Assembly: GCF_013347965.1 (NCBI RefSeq)
Contig: NZ_CP048810.1
Coordinates: 2,852,001-2,916,000 of the forward strand
From: Pseudomonas bijieensis
GTDB taxonomy: Bacteria > Pseudomonadota > Gammaproteobacteria > Pseudomonadales > Pseudomonadaceae
Reading direction: 5' to 3'
Length of the DNA stretch: 64,000 nt
Below the pieces are notes generated by a model. The model did no database searches. It saw nothing but the letters and a program-made list of their open reading frames with translations, and was not told the origin of the DNA. Below are positions 47,328-57,608 of this stretch, in pieces (position 1 is the first letter of the stretch; each line of letters opens with the position of its first letter). The position numbers and the translations under genes are program-made.

Positions 47328-48065
47328 TTACTCAGCGGCTGCTGCCGGAGCTTCTTCAGCGAAGACTTCGGTGCCGCCGTTCACGTTGTTGCGACCACGG
47401 ATAACAGCGTCTGCCATCGAACCCATGTACAGCTGGATGGCGCGGATGGCGTCATCGTTGCCTGGGATGATGTAGTCAACGCCTTCCGGGCTGCTGTTGG
47501 TATCGACAACGCCGATGACCGGGATACCCAGCTTGTTGGCTTCGGTGATCGCGATGCGCTCGTGGTCAACGTCGATCACGAACAGTGCGTCAGGCAGACC
47601 GCCCATGTCCTTGATACCGCCCAGGGAGCGGTCCAGCTTCTCAAGATCGCGAGTGCGCATCAGCGCTTCTTTCTTGGTCAGCTTGGCGAAAGTACCGTCT
47701 TCGGACTGGACTTCAAGGTCACGCAGACGCTTGATGGAAGCGCGAATGGTCTTGAAGTTGGTCAGCATGCCGCCCAACCAGCGGTGATCGACGTACGGCG
47801 AACCGCAACGTGCTGCTTCTTCAGCAACGATCTTGCCAGCGGAACGCTTGGTGCCGACGAACAGAATCTTGTTTTTGCCCTGGGCCAGGCGCTCTACGAA
47901 GGTCAGTGCTTCGTTGAACATCGGCAGGGTTTTTTCAAGGTTGATGATGTGGATCTTGTTACGCGCGCCGAAAATGTATTTACCCATTTTCGGGTTCCAG
48001 TAACGGGTCTGGTGACCGAAGTGCACACCGGCCTTCAGCATATCGCGCATGTTGACTTGGGACAT
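47328..48065 (-). CDS. rpsB: 30S ribosomal protein S2
   Basis: 245 residues. Family signatures [20 protein letters not shown] and [20 protein letters not shown] are intact. An Ala/Glu-rich tail (EEAPAAAAE) is typical for pseudomonads. It has a long leader that probably binds S2 for autoregulation. Confidence 0.98.
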   Translation of the reverse strand: MSQVNMRDMLKAGVHFGHQTRYWNPKMGKYIFGARNKIHIINLEKTLPMFNEALTFVERLAQGKNKILFVGTKRSAGKIVAEEAARCGSPYVDHRWLGGMLTNFKTIRASIKRLRDLEVQSEDGTFAKLTKKEALMRTRDLEKLDRSLGGIKDMGGLPDALFVIDVDHERIAITEANKLGIPVIGVVDTNSSPEGVDYIIPGNDDAIRAIQLYMGSMADAVIRGRNNVNGGTEVFAEEAPAAAAE

Positions 48066-48213
48066 GATAGTTCCTTGATAAGTCGGGTTTGGCCTCCACG
48101 TATCCCAATGACCAACCAGCGGCTTATATAAGCCGAGGCACCCAGGTCATCGTGTCGACACGTGTGTGGATTTAAGCTTACGGGGTCATCCCCGGAAAGC
48201 GGCGCATTTTATA
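48066..48213 (-). promoter_or_regulatory. rpsB promoter -10 and S2 autoregulatory leader
   Basis: A -10 TATAAA lies at 48213-48208; no good -35 is visible. The leader of about 140 nt contains a CCGGGG-ATGA-CCCCG hairpin and the segment GGGATACGTGGAGGCC (48106-48091). That resembles, from memory, the conserved S2-binding leader of gammaproteobacterial rpsB. Confidence 0.5.
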
Positions 48214-48440
48214 CCACAGCAAGGGCGAAAACGGAACACGGATTCTGAAATCCTGGTGAAGCCCCCCTTCCACAGCCCTTTCATGGGCAATGAATGCACA
48301 CCCTTATAGAGAGAAGCGATGCATGTGGACGCGGATTTGCGCTGATCGTCTGTTAGAATCGCCTCTTTCAGGGCCACGTGAATCATCATCCGCCGCCCAT
48401 TTCGCTTTGAACAGCGCCGTCGGGCGCAGAGAGAGCCTGT
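48214..48440. other. Divergent rpsB/map intergenic region
   Basis: No gene seen. It should hold the map promoter (TAGAAT at 48355-48360 is a candidate -10 without a good -35). Confidence 0.4.
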
Positions 48441-49223
48441 ATGACCGTTACCCTCAAGACCCCCGAGGACATCGCCAAAATGCGTGTCGCCGGCAAACTT
48501 GCCGCCGAAGTGCTGGAGATGATCGCCGACTACGTCAAGCCTGGCGTGACCACCGAAGAGCTGGACCGCATCTGCCACGACTATATCGTCAACGAGCAGA
48601 AGGCCATCCCTGCCCCGCTCAACTACAAAGGTTTCCCGAAGTCGATCTGCACCTCGATCAACCACGTGGTCTGCCACGGCATCCCCAACGAAAAACCGTT
48701 GAAGGATGGCGACACCCTGAACATCGACGTCACCGTCATCAAGGACGGTTACCACGGCGACACCAGCCGCATGTTCCATGTCGGCAACGTGCCGGAGTGG
48801 GCCGAGCGCCTGTCGAAAGTCACCCAGGAATGCATGTACATGGCCATCGAACTGGTGAAACCGGGCTGCCGCCTGGGTGACATCGGCGAAGTGATCCAGA
48901 AGCACGCACAGAAGAACGGCTTTTCGGTGGTGCGTGAGTTCTGCGGCCACGGTATCGGCAAGGTGTTCCACGAAGAGCCACAAATCCTGCACTACGGCCG
49001 TGCCGGCACCGGCATGGAGCTGCAAGCGGGCATGACCTTCACCATCGAGCCGATGATCAACCAGGGCCGCGCCGACACCAAGGTGCTGGGCGACGGCTGG
49101 ACCGCCATCACCAAGGACCGCAAGCTGTCGGCCCAGTGGGAGCACACCTTGCTGGTCACCGAGACCGGCTACGAGATCTTCACCCTGCGCAGCGATGACA
49201 CCATCCCGCGCGTTTCCGCCTGA
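48441..49223 (+). CDS. map: Methionine aminopeptidase, type I
   Basis: 260 residues. It removes the initiator methionine from nascent proteins. The metal ligands are spread through [19 protein letters not shown] (two Asp), the [14 protein letters not shown] segment (His) and the [10 protein letters not shown] and [11 protein letters not shown] segments (Glu). Divergent from rpsB, followed 44 bp later by glnD, as in E. coli. Confidence 0.98.
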   Translation: MTVTLKTPEDIAKMRVAGKLAAEVLEMIADYVKPGVTTEELDRICHDYIVNEQKAIPAPLNYKGFPKSICTSINHVVCHGIPNEKPLKDGDTLNIDVTVIKDGYHGDTSRMFHVGNVPEWAERLSKVTQECMYMAIELVKPGCRLGDIGEVIQKHAQKNGFSVVREFCGHGIGKVFHEEPQILHYGRAGTGMELQAGMTFTIEPMINQGRADTKVLGDGWTAITKDRKLSAQWEHTLLVTETGYEIFTLRSDDTIPRVSA

Positions 49224-49267
49224 TCCGAACCCAGCCTATAGCTATAGATAGAAAGGAAAGCCATTCA

Positions 49268-51970
49268 ATGCCGCAGGTGGACCCCGAACTCTTCGACCGC
49301 GGCCAGTTCCAGGCTGAACTGGCCCTGAAGGCAAGCCCCATCTCGGCGTTCAAGAAGGCGATCCGCCAGGCCCACGAAGTGCTCGACCAGCGCTTTCGCA
49401 ATGGCCGGGACATTCGTCGGCTGATCGAGGACCGCGCCTGGTTCGTCGATAACATCCTGCAAAAGGCCTGGGAGCAGTTCGACTGGAGCGAAGACGCCGA
49501 CATCGCCCTGGTGGCGGTCGGCGGCTATGGGCGCGGTGAGCTGCACCCCTACTCCGACATCGATCTGCTGATCCTGCTGGACAGCGCCGATCATGAGGTT
49601 TTCCGCGACTCCATCGAGCGGTTCCTGACGCTGCTGTGGGACATCGGCCTGGAAGTCGGCCAGAGCGTGCGCTCGGTGCAGGAATGTGCCGACGAAGCCC
49701 GCGCCGACCTGACGGTGATCACCAATCTGATGGAAAGCCGCACCATCGCCGGCCCCGAACGCCTGCGCCAGCGCATGCTCGATGTCACCAGCACGGAGCA
49801 CATGTGGCCGAGCAAGGACTTCTTCCTGGCCAAGCACGCCGAGCAGAAGGCCCGTCACCACAAGTACAACGACACCGAGTACAACCTGGAGCCCAACGTC
49901 AAGGGCTCGCCCGGTGGGCTGCGGGACATCCAGACGATCCTCTGGGTTGCCCGCCGCCAGTACGGCACGCTGAACCTGCGGGCCCTGGCTGGCGAAGGGT
50001 TCCTGGTGGAAAGCGAAAACGCCTTGCTGGCCTCGTCCCAGGAATTCCTGTGGAAGGTTCGCTACGCCCTGCACATGCTGGCCGGGCGTGCCGAAGACCG
50101 CCTGCTGTTCGATCACCAGCGCTCCATCGCCGGCCTGCTGGGCTTCGAGGGCCAGGACGCCAAGCAGTCCATCGAAAACTTCATGCAGCAGTATTACCGG
50201 GTGGTGATGAGCATCGCCCAGCTCAGCGAACTGATCATCCAGCACTTCGAGGAGGTCATCCTCGCCCCAGAAGACGAAGAGCCGCCGCAGCCGATCAACT
50301 CACGTTTCCAACTGCACGACGGTTACATCGAAGCTCGCAACGCCAATGTGTTCCGCCGCACGCCGTTCGCCATGCTGGAAATCTTCGTGCTCATGGCCCA
50401 GCAGCCGGAAATCAAGGGCGTGCGCGCCGATACCATTCGCCTGCTGCGGGAAAACCGTCATCTGATCGACGAGGATTTCCGCCACGACATCCGTAACACC
50501 AGCCTGTTCATCGAGCTGTTCAAGTGCAAGATCGGCGTGCACCGCAACCTGCGGCGCATGAACCGCTACGGGATCCTCGGGCGCTATCTGCCGGAGTTCG
50601 GCTTCATCGTCGGACAGATGCAGCACGACCTGTTCCATATCTACACGGTCGATGCCCACACCCTGAACCTGATCAAACACCTGCGTAAACTCCAGTACAC
50701 CCAGGTCTCGGAGAAATTTCCGCTGGCCAGCAAGCTCATGGGCAAACTGCCCAAGCCCGAGCTGATCTACATGGCGGGGCTGTACCACGACATCGGCAAG
50801 GGTCGCCAGGGCGATCACTCCGAGATCGGCGCGGTGGATGCCGAAGCTTTCTGCCAGCGCCATCAACTGCCCGTGTGGGACAGCCGGCTGATCGTCTGGC
50901 TGGTGCAGAACCACTTGGTGATGTCCACCACCGCCCAGCGCAAGGACTTGTCCGACCCGCAGGTGATCCACGACTTCGCCCAGATCGTCGGCGATGAAAC
51001 GCGCCTGGATTACCTCTACGTGCTGACCGTGGCCGACATCAACGCCACCAACCCGAGCCTGTGGAACTCCTGGCGCGCCAGCCTGTTGCGCCAGCTCTAC
51101 ACCGAGACCAAGCGGGCCTTGCGCCGTGGCCTGGAAAACCCGGTGGACCGCGAAGAACAGATCCGTCGGACCCAGAGCGCAGCCCTGGACATCCTGGTGC
51201 GCGGCGGTACCGACCCGGACGATGTCGAGCAACTCTGGTCACAACTGGGCGACGACTATTTCCTGCGCCATACCGCCGGCGACGTGGCCTGGCACAGCGA
51301 CGCGATCCTCCAGCAACCGGCCGACGGCGGGCCGCTGGTGCTGATCAAGGAAACCACCCAACGCGAGTTCGAAGGCGGCACGCAGATCTTCATCTACGCC
51401 CCGGACCAGCACGACTTCTTCGCCGTGACCGTGGCGGCGATGGACCAGCTCAACCTCAACATCCATGATGCGCGGATTATCACCTCCAGCAGCCAGTTCA
51501 CCCTCGACACCTATATCGTGCTCGACACCGACGGCGATTCGATTGGCGATAACCCGGCACGGGTCAAGCAGATCCGCGACGGCCTCACCGAGGCCCTGCG
51601 CAACCCGGCGGACTACCCGACCATCATCCAGCGCCGGGTGCCACGCCAGCTCAAGCATTTCGCCTTTGCGCCCCAGGTGACGATCCACAACGATGCCCAG
51701 CGTCAGATCACAGTGCTGGAACTCAGCGCCCCGGATCGTCCCGGCCTGCTGGCGCGGATCGGGCATATCTTCCTGGAGTTCGACCTGTCGCTGCAGAACG
51801 CCAAGATCGCCACCCTCGGCGAGCGAGTGGAAGACGTGTTCTTCATCACCGACGCCCATGGCCAACCGCTGTCCGATCCACAGCTGTGCAGCCGCCTGCA
51901 GGAAGCGATCGTGCGGCATTTGAGCGTCAACCAGGAACCCGATGCCCACCTGACACGCATCAGCATCTGA
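49268..51970 (+). CDS. glnD: Bifunctional uridylyltransferase/uridylyl-removing enzyme GlnD
   Basis: 900 residues. It is the nitrogen sensor that uridylylates PII (GlnB/GlnK) when glutamine is low and de-uridylylates it when high. The nucleotidyltransferase motif [16 protein letters not shown] is at residues 85-100 (Asp97, Asp99). The HD hydrolase domain shows [16 protein letters not shown] in the middle. Two C-terminal ACT domains are seen ([35 protein letters not shown]). All parts are intact. Confidence 0.98.
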   Translation: MPQVDPELFDRGQFQAELALKASPISAFKKAIRQAHEVLDQRFRNGRDIRRLIEDRAWFVDNILQKAWEQFDWSEDADIALVAVGGYGRGELHPYSDIDLLILLDSADHEVFRDSIERFLTLLWDIGLEVGQSVRSVQECADEARADLTVITNLMESRTIAGPERLRQRMLDVTSTEHMWPSKDFFLAKHAEQKARHHKYNDTEYNLEPNVKGSPGGLRDIQTILWVARRQYGTLNLRALAGEGFLVESENALLASSQEFLWKVRYALHMLAGRAEDRLLFDHQRSIAGLLGFEGQDAKQSIENFMQQYYRVVMSIAQLSELIIQHFEEVILAPEDEEPPQPINSRFQLHDGYIEARNANVFRRTPFAMLEIFVLMAQQPEIKGVRADTIRLLRENRHLIDEDFRHDIRNTSLFIELFKCKIGVHRNLRRMNRYGILGRYLPEFGFIVGQMQHDLFHIYTVDAHTLNLIKHLRKLQYTQVSEKFPLASKLMGKLPKPELIYMAGLYHDIGKGRQGDHSEIGAVDAEAFCQRHQLPVWDSRLIVWLVQNHLVMSTTAQRKDLSDPQVIHDFAQIVGDETRLDYLYVLTVADINATNPSLWNSWRASLLRQLYTETKRALRRGLENPVDREEQIRRTQSAALDILVRGGTDPDDVEQLWSQLGDDYFLRHTAGDVAWHSDAILQQPADGGPLVLIKETTQREFEGGTQIFIYAPDQHDFFAVTVAAMDQLNLNIHDARIITSSSQFTLDTYIVLDTDGDSIGDNPARVKQIRDGLTEALRNPADYPTIIQRRVPRQLKHFAFAPQVTIHNDAQRQITVLELSAPDRPGLLARIGHIFLEFDLSLQNAKIATLGERVEDVFFITDAHGQPLSDPQLCSRLQEAIVRHLSVNQEPDAHLTRISI

Positions 51971-51986
51971 ACGAACAAATTTCCCC

Positions 51987-52079
51987 CTGTGGGAGCGGGC
52001 TTGCTCGCGATAACGGCGGAACATCCAGCACAGATGTTTCCTGCCATACCGCTATCGCGAGCAGGCTCGCTCCCACATT
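51987..52079. repeat. REP pair between glnD and dapC
   Basis: Inverted units with TGTGGGAGCGGGCTTGCTCG (51988 on) and ATCGCGAGCAGGCTCGCTCC (52054 on). Confidence 0.9.
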
Positions 52080-52093
52080 GAACGAGGCCCCCG

Positions 52094-53293
52094 ATGAACA
52101 ACGCCCTGAACCAGCTGCAGCCCTATCCGTTCGAGAAGCTCCGCGCCCTGCTCGGCAGCGTCACGCCCAACCCCGACAAGCGCCCGATCGCGTTGTCCAT
52201 CGGCGAACCCAAGCACCGTTCGCCGAGCTTCGTGGCCGAGGCCCTGGCCAGCAATCTGGAAAAGATGGCCGTGTACCCGACCACCCTCGGTATCCCGGAG
52301 TTACGTGAAGCCATCACCGGCTGGTGCGAGCGCCGTTTCAACGTGCCGAACGGCTGGCTGGACCCGGCGCGCCATGTGCTGCCGGTCAACGGCACCCGTG
52401 AGGCCTTGTTCGCCTTCACCCAGACCGTGGTCAACCGTGGCGACGATGCCCTGGTGGTCAGCCCCAACCCGTTCTATCAGATCTACGAAGGCGCGGCGTT
52501 CCTGGCCGGGGCCAAGCCGCACTACCTGCCGTGCCTGGACGCGAATGGCTTCAACCCGGATTTCGACGCGGTTTCGCCGGACATCTGGAAACGCTGCCAG
52601 ATCCTGTTCCTGTGCTCACCTGGCAACCCGACCGGCGCGCTGATCCCGGTGGATGTGCTGAAGAAACTCATCGCCCTGGCTGACGAATATGACTTCGTCA
52701 TCGCCGCGGACGAGTGCTACAGCGAACTGTACTTCGACGAGCAGACCCCGCCGCCAGGGCTGCTCAGCGCCTGCGTCGAACTGGGCCGCAAGGATTTCAA
52801 ACGCTGCGTGGTTTTCCACAGCCTGTCCAAACGCTCCAACCTGCCCGGCCTGCGCTCCGGTTTCGTCGCTGGCGACGCGGACATCCTCAAGGGTTTCCTG
52901 CTGTACCGCACCTACCACGGCTGTGCGATGCCGGTTCAGACCCAACTGGCAAGCATCGCGGCGTGGAACGACGAAGTGCACGTGCGCGCCAACCGCGCGC
53001 TGTACCGGGAAAAGTTCGACGCTGTGCTGGAAATCCTCAGCCCGGTACTGGATGTACAGCGTCCCGATGGCAGCTTCTACTTGTGGCCGAATGTGGCGGG
53101 CGATGATGCAGCCTTCTGCCGTGACCTGTTCGAACAGGAACACGTGACCGTGGTGCCGGGCTCGTACCTGTCTCGCGATGTGGATGGCGTCAACCCAGGC
53201 GCCGGGCGTGTGCGCATGGCCTTGGTCGCGCCATTGGCTGAATGTGTGGAAGCGGCCGAGCGGATTCGCGCGTTCATTCAGCGTCGGGGTTAA
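52094..53293 (+). CDS. dapC: Succinyldiaminopimelate aminotransferase
   Basis: 399 residues, class I/II PLP aminotransferase. The PLP lysine is in VVFHSLSKRSNLPGLRSGFV; LSIGEPKHRSP is the usual N-terminal signature and CSPGNPTGALI the cofactor-phosphate region. It forms N-succinyl-L,L-diaminopimelate in the lysine/peptidoglycan pathway; dapD and dapE in the same window provide its neighbours in the pathway. Confidence 0.95.
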   Translation: MNNALNQLQPYPFEKLRALLGSVTPNPDKRPIALSIGEPKHRSPSFVAEALASNLEKMAVYPTTLGIPELREAITGWCERRFNVPNGWLDPARHVLPVNGTREALFAFTQTVVNRGDDALVVSPNPFYQIYEGAAFLAGAKPHYLPCLDANGFNPDFDAVSPDIWKRCQILFLCSPGNPTGALIPVDVLKKLIALADEYDFVIAADECYSELYFDEQTPPPGLLSACVELGRKDFKRCVVFHSLSKRSNLPGLRSGFVAGDADILKGFLLYRTYHGCAMPVQTQLASIAAWNDEVHVRANRALYREKFDAVLEILSPVLDVQRPDGSFYLWPNVAGDDAAFCRDLFEQEHVTVVPGSYLSRDVDGVNPGAGRVRMALVAPLAECVEAAERIRAFIQRRG

Positions 53294-53310
53294 TGACTGT
53301 ATCGGGGCTG

Positions 53311-53447
53311 TTGTGGCGAGGGGGATTTATCCCCGCTGGGCTGCGAAGCGGCCCCCAAGCCAGCCAACTCGGTGTGCCAGGAAGATTGAGTTCACTGCTT
53401 TAGGGCTGCTGCGCAGCCCAGCGGGGATAAATCCCCCTCGCCACAGG
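53311..53447. repeat. Long REP-like palindrome, GTGGCGAGG type
   Basis: Arms TGTGGCGAGGGGGATTTATC (53312 on) and the complement ending at 53446; internal complementary blocks CCCCGCTGGGCTGC and GCAGCCCAGCGGGG. Confidence 0.9.
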
Positions 53448-53489
53448 TCCAGTGCTTCACAGGTATTTTTGTGTTTGCCTTTCGATTTA

Positions 53490-53583
53490 TCGCGAGCAAG
53501 CTTTGCTCCCACAGTGGACTTGTGTGGCTCTCACAACCTGTGATCGATACCGGATCCTGTGGGAGCAAAGCTTGCTCGCGATG
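53490..53583. repeat. REP pair after dapC
   Basis: Inverted units CGCGAGCAAGCTTTGCTCCC (53491 on) and GTGGGAGCAAAGCTTGCTCG (53560 on). Confidence 0.9.
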
Positions 53584-53880
53584 AGGCCGGCATTTATTGC
53601 ATCAAGTCCGAAGCTCTACCCGATCCAAAGCCTTGGGCAGCGACACCCAGAGGCTAGAGCCCTCGCTTCCGACGGACAACCTTAAAAACTTGTCGGAAAC
53701 TTCGGCGCGTCTGACAGACCACGGTCTGTCTGCTCAGACAAGAAAAGACATAAAACGTACCGCGAACGCCAAGCCGTTGATTTCGCTTACTTTGTACACC
53801 GAAAGATCTCATTCAACCCTGTTGCGAGGGTTCAAGCTGGCTTGAATTCGCTATCCCCTGTAGCCATAATCCTCCCCGTC
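53584..53880. other. Intergenic region upstream of the PemK-like gene, with two palindromes
   Basis: No coding frame I trust (an 82-residue frame at 53597-53845 has no recognisable product). Two perfect dyads stand out: GACAGACC-AC-GGTCTGTC (53713-53730) and TTCAAGC-TG-GCTTGAA (53831-53846). They may be operators or RNA hairpins. Confidence 0.5.
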
Positions 53881-53881
53881 A

Positions 53882-53998
53882 CCAGCGAAAGCTGGCAGGA
53901 GTCTGGGTCCCTCTCGAGGTTGACCCAGCGGCGCAGAAAGGGCGAAGCAAGCTCAACTGCGTGTCGATTGAAGCCGCCTTCGGGCGGCTTTGCTTTTT
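53882..53998 (+). promoter_or_regulatory. Structured leader with terminator hairpin before the PemK-like gene
   Basis: Three hairpins in a row: CCAGC-GAAA-GCTGG (53882-53895); CTGGGT/ACCCAG with an inner CCT-CTCG-AGG (53903-53928); and AAGCCGCC-TTCG-GGCGGCTT (53971-53990) followed by TGCTTTTT. The last is a rho-independent terminator ending 14 nt before the ATG at 54012, with the ribosome site (GAGGATAAGGA) after it. That is the layout of an attenuated leader, or of a small RNA whose terminator abuts the gene. Confidence 0.7.
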
Positions 53999-54011
53999 AT
54001 GAGGATAAGGA

Positions 54012-54407
54012 ATGCCTCTCTATTACCATTCCAAGCAAGGCGATGTTCTTCTTTGCGACTTCACGCGGGGCTTTGTTGCACCTGAAATGCTGAAGATCCG
54101 CAAGGTGGTAGTGATCTCCCCTACCGCCACACACAGTCGCAAGCTCTGTACCGTAGTGCCGATTTCCTCCACAACTCCACAAACTCAGCAGGACTGGCAC
54201 CACCTGCTCCGCACCAACCCCCTCCAGTCCGATGGCTACAAAGAGCTTTGGGTGAAGTGCGACATGATTTATACCGTGAGTTTTGAACGTCTGGACAAGC
54301 TGCACAGAAAGACTCGATCCAAGGGCCGAGAGTACTTCGTTCCTCGCCTGGGCTCTGAAGACATGCAAGGCGTGATCGCCGGTGTGAAGGCCTACCTTCC
54401 GCTCTAA
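54012..54407 (+). CDS. PemK/MazF-like endoribonuclease-type toxin, orphan
   Basis: 131 residues with AAGGA just upstream. The N-terminal QGDVLLCDF, RKVVVISP and CTVVPISS segments match the SH3-like barrel of PemK/MazF/CcdB toxins. MazF enzymes cleave single-stranded mRNA. No antitoxin gene precedes or follows it; the next gene is convergent 9 bp away. The structured leader and terminator suggest RNA-level control. Whether it is active is unknown; it could be a PemK-fold protein with another role. Confidence 0.75.
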   Translation: MPLYYHSKQGDVLLCDFTRGFVAPEMLKIRKVVVISPTATHSRKLCTVVPISSTTPQTQQDWHHLLRTNPLQSDGYKELWVKCDMIYTVSFERLDKLHRKTRSKGREYFVPRLGSEDMQGVIAGVKAYLPL

Positions 54408-54416
54408 CCCCAACCG

Positions 54417-56063
54417 TTATTTACCCAACCCCAAATTCGCCTCCGCCAGATCCAACTCCCCCAGCACCTCACGCAACACGTCATCCCCAATCTGGTGATG
54501 ACGGCTGAGGCGATACAGCTCCAGCCGCTGCGCCCGAAAAGCCTTCAAGCGCAGCCGGCGTTCCAGCAGGTCCATCTCGAACGCCAACGCCTGGGCTTCG
54601 GCGGAGTCGTTGAACACCTCCAACTGATGGCGATATTCAGACATCAACCGCGCCTTGACCTCGGTCGCCAACGCCGCCTGGGCCGCATCCGGCGTACTGG
54701 TCGCTTCGGTCGGCTCCTCCACTTCCAGCGCATGGATCGCCGCTTCAGCGGTTTTGCGCCAAGCCTCGCGAACTTCGTTGCGACGCTTGTCGTCGGGGCT
54801 CTTCTCGATACCCCGCAGCAGCAGTGGCAGGGCGATGCAGGCCGCAATCAGCGACAGCAGAATCACCCCGGCGGCAATGAAGATCAGCAAGTCCCGCTCG
54901 GGAAATGCCTCCCCCGCCCCCAGCAACAACGGCACCGACAACACACCTGCCAACGTCACCGCCCCGCGCACACCGCCGAAGGTCAGCAACCAGCAGGAAC
55001 GCGCCGTCGGCACCAGGGTCAACTCGCCCTTGCCGCGCCAGCGGCGCAACAGCCCGGACACGCGCCAGATGCTTTGCACCCAGACAAACCGCAGCACCAA
55101 CAACACCAGGAAAATCGCCACCACGTCCAGGCAGCGATAGAACAACGTAGGCCACAACGTCGGCTCATGGCTGGTCACGGCCTTGATGATGTCCGGCAAT
55201 TGCAAGCCCAGCAGCAGGAAGATCAAGCCGTTGAAGGCGAATTCCAACAGCGACCAGACACTGCGATTGAGCAATCGCGTGCCGGTCTGGCGCGGCAGCA
55301 GGTCGAGCCAGCTCTGCATCATGCCTGCCGCCACCGCCGAGAGAATCCCCGAGGCGCCCAAGCGTTCAGCCAGCACATAGGCTGCGAATGGCAGTAGCAA
55401 CATGAACACCACGTGGGTGGCCGGATCGTCCCAGCTCCGGGCAATCATCCAGGCCCGCAAGCGGCCCACCAGCCAACTCAACACCACGCCCACCAACAGG
55501 CCACCGACCGCCACCAAGACAAAGGCCAGGCTCGCCCCCGCCAGGGAAAACACGCCAGTGATCGCCGCCGCCAGGGCGAACTTGAAGGTCACCAGGCCCG
55601 ACGCATCGTTCATCAACGCTTCGCCCTGGAGCATGTGCATCAATGGCGCGGGCAAGCGGTCCCGGGCAATCGCCGAGACCGCCACGGCGTCGGTCGGTGA
55701 CAGGACAGCCGCCAGGGCGAAGGCCACCGGCAACGGGATACCGGGCAGCAGCCAATGAATGAAATACCCCGCCCCAACTACCGTAAACAGCACCAACCCT
55801 ACCGCCAGCGTCAGGATCGGCCCGCGCAGGCGCCAGAATTCGCGCTTGGGCATGCGCCAACCATCGGAGAACAGCAGCGGCGGCAGGAACAGAAACAGAA
55901 ACAACTCGGGATCAAGCGCCACATGCAGCCCCAGCGAGGGCCAGGCCAGCACGGCGCCGGCGCCGATCTGCACCAGGGGCAACGGCAGCGGAATCAACCG
56001 TCCGATCAGGCGCGACACGCCCACCAGCATCAACAGGATCAGGACGGTATAGGCGCTTTGCAT
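54417..56063 (-). CDS. CPA1-family Na+/H+ antiporter
   Basis: 548 residues from the ATG at 56063 (MQSAYTVLILLMLVG). About 12 membrane segments span residues 5-420. The ion-site motifs are LSPTDAVAVSAI and GEALMNDASGLVTF, as in NhaP/YjcE-type exchangers. A cytoplasmic helical tail of about 120 residues (Glu/Ala/Arg-rich) follows. It exports Na+ (or K+) for H+ across the inner membrane. Convergent with the PemK-like gene with no terminator visible between. Confidence 0.9.
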   Translation of the reverse strand: MQSAYTVLILLMLVGVSRLIGRLIPLPLPLVQIGAGAVLAWPSLGLHVALDPELFLFLFLPPLLFSDGWRMPKREFWRLRGPILTLAVGLVLFTVVGAGYFIHWLLPGIPLPVAFALAAVLSPTDAVAVSAIARDRLPAPLMHMLQGEALMNDASGLVTFKFALAAAITGVFSLAGASLAFVLVAVGGLLVGVVLSWLVGRLRAWMIARSWDDPATHVVFMLLLPFAAYVLAERLGASGILSAVAAGMMQSWLDLLPRQTGTRLLNRSVWSLLEFAFNGLIFLLLGLQLPDIIKAVTSHEPTLWPTLFYRCLDVVAIFLVLLVLRFVWVQSIWRVSGLLRRWRGKGELTLVPTARSCWLLTFGGVRGAVTLAGVLSVPLLLGAGEAFPERDLLIFIAAGVILLSLIAACIALPLLLRGIEKSPDDKRRNEVREAWRKTAEAAIHALEVEEPTEATSTPDAAQAALATEVKARLMSEYRHQLEVFNDSAEAQALAFEMDLLERRLRLKAFRAQRLELYRLSRHHQIGDDVLREVLGELDLAEANLGLGK

Positions 56064-56246
56064 AACGGACTTCCAATGACAGCCATACACATCTGCGGCA
56101 ACAGCTGGCCGGTGAAGTGCCATATTAACTGCCAAGGTGAACCGCTGCCGTTGCACATTGGTCGCACCTGAGCGGCGTCAGTGCGCAGTCGCCCCTTGGT
56201 CGCTCCCAACCTCCACGCGGCAGGAGCGACCGGCGACTATCCGAAG
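56064..56246. other. Short intergenic region
   Basis: 183 bp between the antiporter start and the effector stop. No repeat or clear signal apart from the presumed antiporter promoter. Confidence 0.35.
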
Positions 56247-57566
56247 CTAAACAGCTCGCTCAGCGGCATTGAGGGTCGGGCGGCCCGAGACAACATCGAC
56301 GCCGTCACCCTCATTGTCGCTGTCTTCCCCGATCTGTTCGGCCGCCGACATTTCGACCAAGGGCAACATTCCCTGCAGCTCATCCGGATGAGCGGGACCG
56401 GCAGATAGCCTGTCCAACGCGGCGGAGGCCTCGTCCGCCAACGGCTGGGTCATCACTCCCGTCGTCACCCAGGCGGCGAGCACCGGGGCCATCGTGGCCG
56501 TAACCGTCGCCTTGCCAGCCGCCGCAACACCCGCAGGCGAAATCCCGGCGTTCCTGGCTGCATTGACAGCGGCGGTCTGGGCCATACCGATCGCAGTAAT
56601 CCCGCCGGCCAACGCTCCAAGACCACTGGTCAAGCCGGTCGGCGTAACCAGGGCTTGCAGCGATTTGCTGCCATCGCGCATCGCGTCCAGCGGCAGGCTG
56701 CCGACCCGCTTCGCAATGCCCATCGCAGCACTTCCTACGCCATAATTCTTGAGGTCCTTGTAACGCTGGTGCCAGTCTTGACGCCCCAACAGGTATTGCG
56801 GGCCAATCCGGTGTTTCGATTTATCGATGGAATGTTGCAGGTCATAGGCGGCCATGCCTGAAAGCGGAGAACCGACGGCAGCTATCACAGAGTCCACCCT
56901 GCTGCCCGTTTGCGCATCGACGAGATGCGTCACGACGGGTTGGACGACCGTGCGCAACGCGTTTCGCGCGCTGAAGGTCTGGAAAGTCAGGCTGCCTTCG
57001 ATAGCCCGGGTCGTCAGGCTCGGCTTCGCCGCCTGGGCGGATTCCCGCATGACCGGTTCCAGATCGGCATCTTCGGCCACCAGCCACTGGGTGTCGCTGG
57101 TGGCGCGCTGGATCAGGCCATTGCCGACCGTGTCGGCGGCGCTGCTGACCAGGCCGGCAATCGCCGACAGCGCCAACGGCGCGGTAATCGAGCCATTGCC
57201 GGTCACCGCCGGGACGAAGTCCAGCGCAATGGACGCCACGCCGAAGGGAACCGAACGAACGAATCCAACAGTGTCATGGGCCGCGCGATCCAGCCGAGAG
57301 CCTTTGGTCAGTACGGCATCGACGCTTTCCGCGGTTTCCCCGTCATTGGCCAAGGTGCGCGAACGATCGTCGATCAGTGCTTCGAAGGCCTCGCGATTGG
57401 CACCGTTTATATGCGGCTCGAATACCCGGGTGAGCTGGGCCTTGATTGCACCAGTGCGATTTGCCAGGTCCTGTTCAGCCGTGACAGGACCGATCGGGAC
57501 GGCTGCGGCGGTCCCGGTGGTCGATGTCGTTGAATGGAGCGGGGGGGTCAGGGAAATAGGATCCAT
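56247..57566 (-). CDS. HopAA1/RopAA-like type III effector, HrpL-regulated
   Basis: 439 residues from the ATG at 57566. The first 30 residues are Ser/Thr/Pro-rich (9 of residues 5-19 are Ser/Thr) with only one charged residue, as in type III secretion signals. A hrp box lies 42 bp upstream. The body has segments that resemble P. syringae HopAA1 from memory: NDGETAESVDAVLTKGSRLD, FSARNALRTVVQPV, DWHQRYKDLKNYG and KRVGSLPLDAM. It is Ala/Gly-rich with hydrophobic stretches and no enzyme motif. HopAA1 belongs to the conserved effector locus of P. syringae, and RopAA is reported from root-colonising P. fluorescens strains. No secretion genes or chaperone are in the window. Assignment from recall, not a search. 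Confidence 0.68.
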   Translation of the reverse strand: MDPISLTPPLHSTTSTTGTAAAVPIGPVTAEQDLANRTGAIKAQLTRVFEPHINGANREAFEALIDDRSRTLANDGETAESVDAVLTKGSRLDRAAHDTVGFVRSVPFGVASIALDFVPAVTGNGSITAPLALSAIAGLVSSAADTVGNGLIQRATSDTQWLVAEDADLEPVMRESAQAAKPSLTTRAIEGSLTFQTFSARNALRTVVQPVVTHLVDAQTGSRVDSVIAAVGSPLSGMAAYDLQHSIDKSKHRIGPQYLLGRQDWHQRYKDLKNYGVGSAAMGIAKRVGSLPLDAMRDGSKSLQALVTPTGLTSGLGALAGGITAIGMAQTAAVNAARNAGISPAGVAAAGKATVTATMAPVLAAWVTTGVMTQPLADEASAALDRLSAGPAHPDELQGMLPLVEMSAAEQIGEDSDNEGDGVDVVSGRPTLNAAERAV

Positions 57567-57608
57567 GGGCTGCTCTCTCGTGCGCAAAAGTGTTGGGTTT
57601 ACCTGTGC

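Noticed and set aside
53597..53845. 82-residue frame between dapC and the PemK-like gene, considered as an antitoxin
   Set aside because: No antitoxin-like DNA-binding motif, no ribosome site, ends about 165 bp before the toxin gene and overlaps perfect palindromes.
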